From positions 1-17,548 of the forward strand of contig ML210540.1 in assembly GCA_004369085.1 (NCBI GenBank): 17,548 bases of DNA. The letters are read 5' to 3'. This stretch comes from Coprinopsis marcescibilis. Taxonomy: Eukaryota > Basidiomycota > Agaricomycetes > Agaricales > Psathyrellaceae. The notes beneath the pieces were generated by a model. That model was not told where the DNA came from and did not search any database. It saw nothing but the letters and a program-made list of their open reading frames with translations. This document shows, piece by piece, positions 1 to 10,494 of the stretch; the stretch's first letter is position 1; each line of letters begins with the position of its first letter. The position numbers and the translations under genes were made by a program.

Positions 1-95
1 CTTTTCTTTTCTTTTCTTTTCTTTTCTTTTCTTTTCTTTTCTTTTCTTTTCTTTTCTTTTCTTTTCTTTTCTTTTCTTTTCTTTTCTTTTCTTTT
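1..95. repeat. (CTTTT)n pentanucleotide microsatellite
   Basis: Nineteen perfect CTTTT units fill positions 1-95 and the array runs off the left edge, so its full length is unknown. It degrades into TTCTCTCTATTCC at 96-108. A pure pyrimidine strand immediately upstream of a gene start resembles the CT-rich tracts common in fungal promoters, but here it is long and regular enough to be a microsatellite. A tract like this can be length-polymorphic and could affect expression of the gene that starts at 234; that is inference. Confidence 0.97.
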
Positions 96-233
96 TTCTC
101 TCTATTCCCGCATCAACGACCTCAAGCGACCGGCAACCGCACTTCAACTGGGCAAAGACGCCTCTCACTCACTGCTAGTCGCCGTCTTGATGATCACCAG
201 CGAATCAGCTTGCACAGAGAAGCTACAGAGGCC

Positions 234-711
234 ATGTCTGTTCTGGACGCCATTCACCATCGCCTCAAAGCCAAACATCTGGTGGTGGGTCAACCCCAAC
301 CTCAAGAAGAGCTAGGTAATTGTTAGATGTAGGTACATGTGCAACATCAATTACTGAGGACACCCCATACAGTCATACCCGTACCGCCGCATTGCAACTT
401 TTCAAAGGCTCGCCGCAGGGTTTTGGTCATTGGCGTCCCTTCTTGCGCAGGTCACCCAAAGTAAGTTTCAAGCACTAGGTTAACGGCGGGATCGTGATTT
501 CATTCAAGCAAGGTCATGCACATACATGAAGGCACAAGGCCACAAGGCTCGACGAAGAACGATCATGCCAGGGAAGGTACACACAATGGAAACCGGTGCC
601 CGACTTGACACTCGAGAGAGCCAGGTGCAGACACCGATGTTCAGCAAGGACCTCCCAAGCGAATATCGAGTGGGTAGACTGGGGGTAAATGGCGGCCAGC
701 TTGGATGCTGA
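234..711 (+). CDS. Small three-exon gene, hypothetical protein (about 122 aa)
   Basis: Not recognised. Proposed exons are 234-315, 373-460 and 513-711. Introns 316-372 (57 nt, GTAATT...ACAG, with an ACTGA branch-like motif) and 461-512 (52 nt, GTAAGT...CAAG) have the size usual in this window. The exon lengths sum to 369 nt, giving an intact frame ending in TGA. The ATG at 234 sits in a good context (GGCCATGTC), about 140 nt after the CT-rich tract. Exons 1-2 look convincingly coding: an amphipathic start, then a basic stretch and a hydrophobic strand (RRRVLVIGVPSCAGHPK) like a Rossmann/arginase-type first beta strand, though this resemblance is weak. Exon 3 is basic and low in hydrophobic residues and is less convincing. 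If exon 3 is wrong, 234-460 is the 5' end of a truncated gene. It converges on the listerin fragment. Confidence 0.42.
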
Positions 712-877
712 ACACCAGCAAGCCGCTGATGTTGGTTTAGGTTGGTCCCATCCCATACATTCGCTAGATATGCCTGACCCAGCTGCAATCTGGACAACTG
801 TGGGCAACGGGTTGAAACTTGGTCGGGAATTTGCGTTGTGTGCTGTACGTTGTGCTGCGTACCACATGCCATTCACC

Positions 878-3800
878 CACTGTCAACCCATCACCGGTCA
901 GCTCAACCCCTTCAGGTGACCGCACATGTGCCAATTCACCTTGTATGATTGGTGGAGAGAACGACTGCGAAGTCATACTTGTAATCGTGTCGTTCAGCTG
1001 CCGGTCCTTGCAGTCCCACACACAGCTATGCACCAGTGACGGAACACAGAGTAACGCCCAGTAATACAAATGCGTCACAAGCACCGATATGATACCTTCC
1101 ATCGATGCCTCGTAGTCTGCACATGGGTCAGTGCCAATACACCAATCAACCAAACTAGGCTTACATTCAGCATAAAACTCATCCAGATCTGAACTTTGAA
1201 TGCCTTTCCGGGTCCTTTGCCCAGATGTAGAATATTGACGATCGTCGGCAGCAATCTAGACCTGACCAGGTCATGATTGCGCAGTTGTTCAATATACATC
1301 GACTTGACTTTGAAACTCTGAAAACCAATGTTCAAATCACTCCACATCATGGAAGTATCCCAGTGCACTCACTGCATTCTTGAACAAATTGAACAGCAAC
1401 AACCACGCTAACATCCACCCAAACACGTTCTAACCATCCCTGGTTACCAACTAGCCTGAAACATCCAAAGAAGATACTCACCTGTTCATACTCCTCCTCA
1501 TCCTCCCCAGTACCAGGGACAAACGTGACATCCCTCTGCAAAATATTCACCAACTCTACAGGGAGCAATGCAGGCTGGTCATCCTTCTTATCGCTCTCCT
1601 CCTGTTTCTTCTTTCTCCCTTTCGTCGGCTTCTCTTCCACAAGTTCAGGCTCAACCTGCTCGTCTTCCTCCTTTTCGCCCCCAATATTCCCAGCCCCAAC
1701 CTCAATAACCAGATACTCCATTATCCTTTCTGCTGCAGTCTTCAACAGCTGATACGCCATCTTCTGCACCTCGGTCGATGGATCAGTAATAAGATGACAC
1801 ATCTACCATGCCGTCCATCATTAGCCTAAATTCCGGAAGAGCACGATCCGGACACACCTTTCTCCGAGCGTTTCATGGTCAATCAACGAAGCCAGCAAAG
1901 TCTGAGCAATCGACAACAGCAACCCTCTACATACCGAATGAGGGACAGAGACAACCACATTTGGTTCTGCCAAACAAAGCTTTAGAGTGAGTACCCCAAC
2001 AAGTCCCAAGGAACACATACCAATCCTAGCCATAGCCAAATCCCTCACAGTCGTCAGAATCTTACTTCGTCTCCCCTCCCACTCGGCTCTAAGCGCCCTG
2101 TTCGACTTGCACAGTTCCTCAATCATGTTGACCATCTTCAACGCCCTTGACAATCCGACCAACGTTGCATCATCCGAGATGGACGAGTTCTACGAGGAAT
2201 CACAATCAGCTTCTGCAATCCTCTTACGGATGGACCCACACTCACCTCGAGCACAGTCTCAACAACGTCAAACACAAAGTCCCAATGCTTGCCATGATCA
2301 TTCTGCAAAATAGGGCCAAAATCACAAACACAGGCAATATTGCATTCTCCACATCCTCATCAACACCCTCGTCCTCATCCTCGTCATCACCTTCACCCTC
2401 ACTGCCAGCACCTTCAACCCATTTATGACACGCCTTGACAACATTCACTGCATGCAGTTGCAGCAAAAATATCACATCTGACTCTGAATCAGGAGCAGCA
2501 GCCATTAACCGTCGCAACACCAACAACCCCTCGGTATTAACCCTTCCTGGTTTGATACCAAGCAGAGACGCTGCAACCTCATTCCTATACCAATCCAACT
2601 TTTGGCACTCCAGACCTGCCTGGGTGACAGCATAGATAATCCCCATTGACGTCTCTGGAGCTACACAGGTCCCAAATCAGCACCATTAAATCAGCGCGAG
2701 ATGAAATCGACTCACCAGTCCTCTCCAGCTTCCTCCCAACCTGCACCCACGAATCTGCATCCTCCACACCCACATCCTCCAACACATGCTCAAGCACAAG
2801 TCTTCAAAACCCTCCTCTTCGCCACACCCACAACGCCAACCACAAAATGGCTCAACACATTCATCTCGCACCTCACACTCTCCTTCTCTGCCAACAGTGA
2901 TTCATCAACAAACCTTCTCCAATCCTCGCCTTCACCCGAAAGCAGCAAACACGTCACCATTTGGTCAATCTTCGCAATCACCTCTCCCAACCCTGCCATC
3001 CCATCTGCAACACCATTCAAACCAACACCCAGCACCCTCTCATCAAACGCCGGACACCCCTTGCCAGGCACGCTCTGGAAATCCTGAGCATACACCAAAA
3101 GAACCATCAGGTGCCGCAACGCCCACACGCTCCTCTTTGCCAATGTCCGATCCCCAGATAACGCTTGCAACAGCGCATACACACCCCTCGCATAGCTCGA
3201 ATATCCGTACCAATCATTCAAAGGTGCGCTCGATGGAAGCGGTTTGGCAGCAGCAGGCCGTAACTGCACACCCATACTGGGATCGATCTCCCTCGACGAC
3301 ATCCCCTCCGCCATTTGATCCAGTATATCCTCAGACAGGAGGAAATCCAACACACTGTAGGCATCAAACTCTGGGAGTCTCTCTGAAAGGAGCTCCAGAA
3401 CCGCCAGAGGTCTGTATCCACACTGTCAGTTACGCCCTACCAAAGTCGGCCACCAACGATCACTCACCCAACTCTCAGACATTTCGTGTTAACCACAAAC
3501 CTGCTCAACGTCTCCTTGACCTCTCTAATCACCACACTCCTATGACCCTCACTAGTACCCTTGGCCCCACTCCAAACCTTCCACAACTCCTTTGCCAATC
3601 TCACACTCTCCTCATCTTTGTCTTCCACCCCATCGCAAAGTGGCAACAACCATCCGTAAAGGAAAACGAACGGCATAACACCAACCAACTCTTCCACCCT
3701 AACCAAAACATCCTGCGAAACAACAAACGTTTCAACCACCAAACCCACCAGCACCTTCATCCCAGCAACCGGCACAGGGTCTCTGCCCTCGAAAAACTGC

Positions 3801-4963
3801 TCAATTTGGTGCTTCAATGAAACCATGATGCTCACGAAGAGCAACATGAACCCAACACTAGTCATAAAATACCCTGTCCATGTGCTCAATCAACCCTACC
3901 CAAAGCCACATATGATCAAAGTAAGTAACTCACCATGGTTCCGGAAAAAACCCGTCAAACTGGCAAAACTGGGAGCCGCTCTGGCGTACAGCTGGCTCAC
4001 AAACGCATCAAATGCCTCCAAAGCAGGCTTGAGATGCCCTGGAAGGTGAGAAATGGCAGCGAAGACCAACAGCAAAAGCGACTTGTGGCCGCTGAGGATA
4101 TAGGCCAACGTCTTCTGCCAAACAGCACTCGTTCGCTCCTCATCGCCCCAGTACTCCAAGATCGAGAAGACCAACCCCGGGTTCGTCTCCAAAACGCTGT
4201 CTGCCTTCTCCTCCAACATATCTTTAAGTTTCTGTGTGGTATTTTGGGCCAGCCAAACGGTGGGCAGTTACAATGGACAGGACCTTACATCAGAGAAAAT
4301 CGGATTCTTCAACAAATCGCCTTTGTAGCTATCCAGAAGGTTGGGCAAAAGCTGCCTCTTCACAGAAGGCGCTTCATCCAACGTATACGCAGTCAAAGCA
4401 TTGCTAAACAAATTGCCCAACATCGAGTCCTGTGCACCCTCTGGCACAAGCTCTTTTCCGTCCTCCAACAGCACCTTGATGAACGTCGCAACCAGTGTCT
4501 GGTGGGTCTTGCTCGCAGATGCAATTGAACTTCTAATGGTATCCCACGCAGCTTCATACAAACCTGTGATCCATATATCAGCCCTCCCATATAAAACCAT
4601 ATCTAAAACGTAGAAAGAAATTACCCACCAGAATCAACCTTTTTAAACTGATACAACGCATTCCCTAGCTCCTTTGCAAACGCTGCTTCCTCCACCTTGA
4701 GCCTCCCATCCACAATCTCCTGCCAAATCGTATAGATCTGTGCGCCAATGGTCATTTTACATTCTGCATCTGCATTGATTGCCTTCATCTCCGTCTCTGC
4801 ACCGTCACCCTGTACAGCCAGCAGGGAATATGCCCGTAACCTCCTCACAATTAGAACCACCAATTCTAAAAGCAACAACAAAAACGCCACAGATGCAGTC
4901 ATTCTGTTCAGCGAACTGAGCGCCCTCAAATCAAGTGCTCCCAAAACGCAGCAAAGAGATTCT
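878..4963 (-). pseudogene. Listerin (LTN1/RKR1)-like E3 ligase, truncated at both ends and frameshifted
   Basis: Listerin binds stalled 60S subunits and ubiquitylates trapped nascent chains in ribosome quality control; it is a long HEAT/ARM solenoid with a C-terminal RING. Read from 4963 downward, consistent exons include 4629-4963, 4289-4563, 3934-4231, from 3468 upward, 2716-3411, 2246-2660, 2021-2189, 1935-1966, 1373-1429, about 1180-1317 and 878-about 1100. Introns are about 52-65 nt with GTGAGT-type donors, plus one of 33 nt. Family hallmarks I recognise are DPSTEVQKMAYQLLKTAA, the lipophilic NVFGWMLAWLLLFNLF, KVKSMYIEQLR, THLYYWALLCVPSLV, DCKDRQL and ELAHVRSPEG. The match stops near LTV at 878: no RWD-like part and no RING Cys/His pattern follows on either frame. 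Upstream of 4963 the N-terminal several hundred residues are absent. Frames break near 4940, 2795, 2315 and 1175, and the phase is unresolved at about 1803-1860. The family call is from memory of conserved blocks, not a search. Confidence 0.8.
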
Positions 4964-5032
4964 CTTGTGGTGTATCAGAGGAAAAGAATGATGCATGCAA
5001 CAATTTAAGTTGAAAACCCTTGTTTGTGACTG

Positions 5033-5476
5033 ATGAACATACCAAAGCAGGGTCGCAAGAACTCGATGATGGTAAGGCAACAGAAAGCTGAATGGGATTC
5101 AACTGGGTGTAGACACTCTCCAGGTCCAGGGTTTTTCGAAACAGGGCGCAAGGCTTTGACTCTGAATGCTTCAGAGAGGCTGAAGCCCATCATGGAGGTA
5201 GTCTTCAACAATGCTGCCACTTCGAATATCAGAGAGGAGGATTGGCGCAATTATTCAGGTCCTTTGAGTCCTCCAAAACCGAATGGAGGGCCGGGCTGGA
5301 TTCATTTACTTGTGTTCCAGATATTGGAACCAGAAGGCACAGTAGGTGCAATATCACCTGTGGCTGACTGGCTAAGCATCACTTGGTCGGAAAGAGAGCA
5401 CCAAGACAGTTATTTGGCAACCCCTGGTCTGAGGTCAAACCTGCAAACTGCATCTGTTCTCAGCTCATCAACCTGA
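5033..5476 (+). CDS. Orphan ORF, 147 aa, unknown
   Basis: A continuous plus-strand frame lies in the gap between the listerin fragment and the transposase. The translation is hydrophilic and soluble-looking, with proline/glycine-rich turns (SGPLSPPKPNGGPGW) followed by a hydrophobic stretch (HLLVFQILEPEGTVGAISPV). No signal peptide, zinc motif or membrane span is visible, and I recognise no family. The opposite strand carries an 81-codon open frame in the same place. The ORF could be a genuine small gene, a piece of transposon cargo, or chance. No intron signals are needed. Confidence 0.25.
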   Translation: MNIPKQGRKNSMMVRQQKAEWDSTGCRHSPGPGFFETGRKALTLNASERLKPIMEVVFNNAATSNIREEDWRNYSGPLSPPKPNGGPGWIHLLVFQILEPEGTVGAISPVADWLSITWSEREHQDSYLATPGLRSNLQTASVLSSST

Positions 5477-5490
5477 ATTGAATGCGTGCG

Positions 5491-8400
5491 TCAAGATAAG
5501 TTGAAAATGTAGTGAAAGCCATTGTTTGTATGCCAGATCACTAATCTCATCGTATTCCCATATTTCTTTCTTGGGTTAAAATGATGACATTGACACCTGT
5601 TGCAGAAAGGGTAAGGTTGCAGGTGTTTTTGCATTGCATGCTGCAGATTGTGAAATTGTAAAAAACACAGAGGATGATCATATGCTGAGCGGCGCATGGT
5701 TGCTGGTAGAGGAGAGCACGACAACCCTACTGTCTTATGGCCGAACATCTGCTCCTCCTCTTCCCACTCCTTCACTTCCTCGTTGCCCTTCTCCTCTCTC
5801 TGTGTCTCCATTACCGCTGTGGCAATATGATCCAAATCACGTTGGCCATCTTGCATGATTCGTCGTCCAGGGTTGTCAGCGTGTTGGAATTTAAGCGGCA
5901 GAGATGGCGTTGCTAATTTCAAATGATTGACATCAACAGATTGGTCAGTCCTAGAACAAAGGTCAGAAACAATTCCAGGACTGATTGTATAGATCCTCAC
6001 CGTTGCCAAAGGCAGCAAAACTCGGCCATCTCCTGGGATGCATAGTATACCAATATGGCCAATGACATCTGAAAGCCGAATGATGGCATTTTCGGGTAAG
6101 AATCCTCTTGCGACGTTTGCTCCTAATTCAGGTCATCTGTAAAAAGGGTGTCCCACTTGTTCCACCTTGGGAATCTCTCGGTATGCAACGATGCCCAAAT
6201 AATGGGCCACAGTTGGTCAATCGCCCCCTAAAATGGTATGTCGATGCACAAAGATGTCGTTGATCTGCCCGAAGAGAGTCTGCTTGCCAGATCAAAATTG
6301 TATCTGGGAGTTTGCCATATGTTTTCGTGAAGGCTGGTACTTAAATCCATGGAATGTCACTGACGGAATATCCTGGACACTGTCGTTGTGTGTTGTGTTA
6401 AGAGATAATGCATTGACGAGCACGGTAATTTGGATGAAAAGTGTACCGTCAAGTTTTCTTGTCAGCTCTGCCTCATCCCAGATGGCCTCAGTGGTGTTGG
6501 AGATGGCCATGGAGATGTCCTGGCGCAACGTCACCTTGTTTTTGTCCCTGAAGGACAATTGAAAGACCTGTCTGGCTTCTTCCAGAACTGGATCATGGCC
6601 AAGGTTTCCAGCCAAGAGGGCCTTCAAGTTGGCAATGCAACAGAATGTTCGCATGAAGGTAGCTTCAAGTTCACCTGTAAGATTCTATGCCATTAGTTCG
6701 CTGGTAGATCAAGTAGAGAACAGGATGTCACCTAGCTTGCTGTTGTTGTTAATTTGCTGGATGATGCCATTGAATTGCTCAAAAGGAAAGGTCCACCATG
6801 AATGGGTAGGTCCAAGGCATCGCAAGAACTGAGGCAGATGCAAAGACGTGTGATGATTGATGGTGAAGTTGTGACGAGGATAGATAGTTTTAAGTCCCTC
6901 CAGGTACTTGACAAGATTCTCTTCAACGATTGCGATATCTTGGGTGGATATTCTGCGCTTGGTGGCATATTTTGTTACAATAACCAACGAGATAAAATTG
7001 TCCAACTGATCCTTCAACTCCGGCGATCCGTTGCCCCAAAGATTTACCAGAGTTAGTACAAGAAAAATCGTGGCTAGGGTACGCCACTGGTCCACTGTCA
7101 GCTTGCCACCCCTCTTGGTTCCAAGGTCCTGAGGAGGTGGGCTAACCCAACTTGGCATAATCATTCTTTGATCGATGTCTTCAAAGAGTTTGTCGATGAT
7201 GTTGCCGTTAAGGATCAGCTGTGACTTAGGCGGCATGGGAAAGTCGAAGACAGGGAAGGCCATTGGCTCAGGCTTCTGGATGTTGATATTTCCTTCAAGA
7301 TTTTCACGCTGTGATGGGGTTGTGGCATCATTATCCAGTCACAGAAGAGAGATGGCAACATACCCAGGCCTTTAAACTTGCGATATAGTCATGCTTAGTG
7401 GGAGTTTGTGCAACAACAGGCACTCTGTTCAATTGTACAAACTCGGCTAGATAACCCCTTTGAGTATTGCAGCTGAGCGAGTTGAGTGCCCCGCTTGTGA
7501 GTATTCTGTGGATTCTGTGGATTGCTCGTTGCTGTTCCTCATTTGAGTGCACCTTGGAATTCGCATTCAGATAAGCAGCTGCGTCCATTGCCCAGATGTC
7601 AACATTCCTGCAGTGTCGCTTGATGTTCCCAAGGAAGAGGTTATGCATGGTATCGACCACCAAGAATGTGGATGGATCCCAGTAAGGCAGGCACAGGAAT
7701 TCTGACCACCGAACTCCATGCTTGTCCAGGGCAACTTTGCGCGCCATTGAATCGCAGGCATTGAGGTATTCTTCGGCTGCCTTTCGATGGTCAGCACAGG
7801 AGCGGTCAGGAAAGTTGGCAAACTTGTCCTTGATGTTGTCTTTGGTTGTTCCGCAGCAAGAGCACATGAAAACTTTGGCGCTGTGTCCCATGAAACCCCC
7901 AGCTTTTCAAGCAGCAGGAAGATCGCAAACAAGGGCGATTATTATAGCGTGGACAAGGAAGCTGAATTGGTGTCTGGAGGTCTTCGAAAAGAACACGCCT
8001 GGAGCCCACAGCCGAAGGAAGGAGTCGACAATTGGTTGGGTGAAATGATTGATCTGGTCAAAATTGGGTTCTGAAGGGCCTGGTATGATTCCGGCAAGGT
8101 AAACATTTTCTGTGCGGTACCACATGTGAAAGGGGAGGTTGTGGCACACCAGGTATATTGCTCCAATGCTGATCGCTTTGTGGGACTGTCCGAACGGGTT
8201 GAACCAGTCAATGTTGAGAGTAAAGACAAGTTGGAGTTGGCCGGCTTTCTTGGATAGAAACTGGGATCCGTCCGCTGCCCTCAGATTGCGAAGGCCTTCA
8301 CCATCAAAAATATCTGCCATATCTGCACGTCCGTTTCCCCAACTTTCGGATTGCTTTTCTATCTCAGAAACGACCTCTGGTCGAGATAGAAGGTGTTTAA

Positions 8401-9586
8401 GCCACAATTCTATCGGTTGGTGAAGGAACGGGAGAATAGGAACTGGGGGCCCTGTCCCGGCTGCGGATGGTTTGGTAAGGGGGGTGTTACAAGCAGGCGA
8501 GTTTTCAAAGGGTTTGAATGAGCAGTGAGAAATATACTGGCCATTGGAAGTTGGTTCATGTATGGCCATACAGCCTTCACAGGTGGCGTATTGAACTGTT
8601 TCTGAGTCCAGCTCCAATGCAGCAGTGGCAGTGCGAATGTCTTTGGGCCACAATCTATCCCCACCTAGGAGTGACAGCGGATTGTTGGTGATGGGAATCG
8701 ACAGCCCGCTGTTCTTTACATATGTGATGCAGCTTGTAGTGACAAGGATGCGGGACATGATGAGATTAAAGTTCGATGCTTCCTGTGAGGCCCCTGGGAT
8801 GATGCTGAGGATGACAACTGTGAGGAGGCAGACAAGAAGAGGGCCTGCAAATCAGCTGAGATCCATGGGGTATCTGGAGGGAAATAAGCTACCGTTTACG
8901 TTTATGAGTGTGTCAAACATACCGAGAAGAATGATTTGAGGTAGAGAAGAATTTGGATTTGAATTTTGCATCTGTCGAAATTTTTGACTTTCCCAAGCCC
9001 AGGAAATCAAGTTGTTCAGAAACTGGATTTCCGATTGGATAAGCTGAAGGAAGGATGCTCGGCTCTGCATTGAAACTGGGCCATCAACCTGCAGGTCCCC
9101 TGCTTTATACGCCGCACTTTGCAGCCAATCCTTATACGCCACCAATGCCATATTCTTCCTGAAGGGAACAGAAGGCAGCTTCTGAGGATTGGTGTGATCC
9201 AGTTCTTCAAAGATGATGTTGAAGCTTCCAGAGCTCTCCGCGAATTCTGCTTGCTTCTTGCTAAACTCGATTTCCAATTTATGCAGACAAGTCTGAGGAG
9301 TTTGATCTAAAAGAGTTAAAGCTACAACTGCTCAACAAATATCGATGTACGGTCACTTATCCCATTCAATGGGCCTTCTGGAGATATCAGCTGGCGAAGC
9401 AGTGGCATGAATAGTCGTTGAGACTGCAGACTGTGCATCGCATAACGTCTGTGCGGTGCGTGTTTGCTGTTCCGTTTGGTGTCGTCGATGTTGGGCGCAT
9501 GATATGAGAGCACCTGGTACCTTGTGACCGGTTACAGGATCGAAGGTACTCTGGAGTTTGCAGACGTCGCATTTACACAGCTTCAT
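5491..9586 (-). mobile_element. Class II DNA transposon remnant, Tnp2/CACTA-like
   Basis: The transposase reading frame defines a minimum extent of 5491-9586. I looked for CACTA/TAGTG ends and matching terminal inverted repeats around 5000-5540 and 9590-10300 and could not identify a convincing pair, so the true ends and any target-site duplication are not placed. The element separates the listerin fragment from the genes to the right. It does not simply interrupt listerin, because the missing N-terminal listerin exons do not resume beyond it. Confidence 0.75.
5491..9586 (-). pseudogene. Tnp2-like (CACTA superfamily) transposase with in-frame TGA codons
   Basis: Proposed exons are 9586-about 9357, 9310-7364, 7308-6732 and 6674-5491, with introns of 55 nt (7309-7363) and 57 nt (6675-6731) that join in phase. 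The N-terminus carries a zinc-like motif CKCDVCK followed by VPGALISCAQHRRH. Later cysteine motifs are CEGC...C...C and CSCCG. The catalytic region is recognisable: IDWFNPFG (first Asp), YLAGIIPGPSEP, LVCDLPAA, HGVRWSEFLCLPYWDP, VVDTMHNLFLG (second Asp) and PFEQFNGIIQQINNN (likely Glu). TGA codons interrupt the frame at 8852-8854, 7907-7909, 6292-6294, 6217-6219 and 6133-6135; each time the protein continues in the same frame on the other side. A further TGA at 9353-9355 and a phase mismatch leave the first intron unresolved. All acidic catalytic residues remain, so the element is mutated but recently active in appearance. Confidence 0.88.
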
Positions 9587-9597
9587 ATCATGCAGGT

Positions 9598-9920
9598 GAA
9601 CAAGACTACGAAAACAAAGCCAATGTGGCTCCAGCAGAACAAGAACAACCAGATGCCGAAATTGATGAAACGAGATCGATTACATATCAATGTGCTTGAG
9701 CAGGTGATTTATAGTTTCCCAAGTAAATATTGGTGAAATCTTCGCATGGCCAAGATTCATCATAGAGCGCGAAGAAAGGGTGTTCTCGCAGGACCTGAAA
9801 GAGGCAGTGGGGAAGAGATTGTTAATGTGGAAACCAGATGGCGAAGGGTTTATTTACTGCTTCTTTGAATTTAGTCCTCGCTTCTTGAGTCTGTCGCTTC
9901 CAATGGACCCTCATGTCTAG
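9598..9920 (+). CDS. Possible exons of an unrecognised plus-strand gene
   Basis: Two plus-strand open stretches have protein-like composition. The first, 9598-9696, is acidic and Glu/Gln-rich, and starts just after a CAG acceptor-like site. The second, 9723-9920, reads VNIGEIFAWPRFIIEREE, then a lysine/aromatic segment (LLMWKPDGEGFIYCFFEF), and ends at TAG. They lie in different frames and would need a short intron between them; the obvious AG sites fall around 9709 and 9723, but no good donor is visible. I do not recognise the product. It could be a relic of another gene beside the transposon. Confidence 0.22.
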
Positions 9921-10494
9921 ATTACGTTTACAGATAGGATGGAGACTTTCCTGAGGATAGTCAACAAAGGTCCTTGTCCAGGTCCAGAAGGAGTATGTTT
10001 GCTACCTGAACCCTGTTGTATGATTCATCCACCCACCCAAGCATGGGTCTAAGCGACCATCCTTGCTCTTTCAGTTTACCGCGCTGGCCAGAGGGCCTTT
10101 TCGGCTTTTCCATACGAGCGTCATGTGCATTTCTGAAAGGGAAAAATGCCTCAATGACCAGTGCAGAGCTGGAGCGCCCATACACGTCAGGTAGGGGGCT
10201 GCTGTGCGCGCAGATGTCTTAAGGACGTGGATTGCTGAGAATATGTGTGACTGCGAGATAATTTGACTTGCCAGTGATTAAGGAGGGCGCGAATGCTTTC
10301 AACATCGTGGGGATGGATGTGTAGTTGGGGCTGGGCGTGCGCTCGTGGGGAAAGATTTGAAGCGATGTGGGACTCGGATCATGGCGTTGGAACATGGCAG
10401 GAGAGCAGGCAGGAGAATAGAAATTGTACTGTTAGATATACATGGGTGGATCAAATATTGCCATTTTCGAGAGAGAGACCACATGTCAATCAGC
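9921..10494. other. No gene resolved
   Basis: Several short open frames occur on both strands, but none is convincing. The best is on the minus strand at 10010-10135: basic, reading KPKRPSGQRGKLKEQGWSL and then a tryptophan/aspartate stretch before a GTAGCA donor-like site. It may be a relic exon of an unidentified protein. No RNA gene, repeat array or inverted repeat was noticed here. Confidence 0.4.

Noticed and set aside
1..95. Telomeric repeat
   Set aside because: The unit CTTTT lacks the G/C-rich TTAGGG-type character of fungal telomeres.
504..876. RING finger of listerin on the minus strand
   Set aside because: Reading all three minus frames shows no Cys-x2-Cys ... Cys-x-His ... Cys-x2-Cys spacing, and none of the conserved residues before it.
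2786..3820. 344-codon plus-strand open frame
   Set aside because: It is antisense to the listerin exons 2716-3411 and 3468 upward, has a biased Ser/Thr/Pro/His/Asn composition typical of a shadow frame, and runs straight across listerin introns.
5000..10300. CACTA terminal inverted repeats of the transposon
   Set aside because: Isolated CACTA/TAGTG pentamers occur (for example near 5510 and 5539), but no matching inverted partner with extended similarity was found on the other side.
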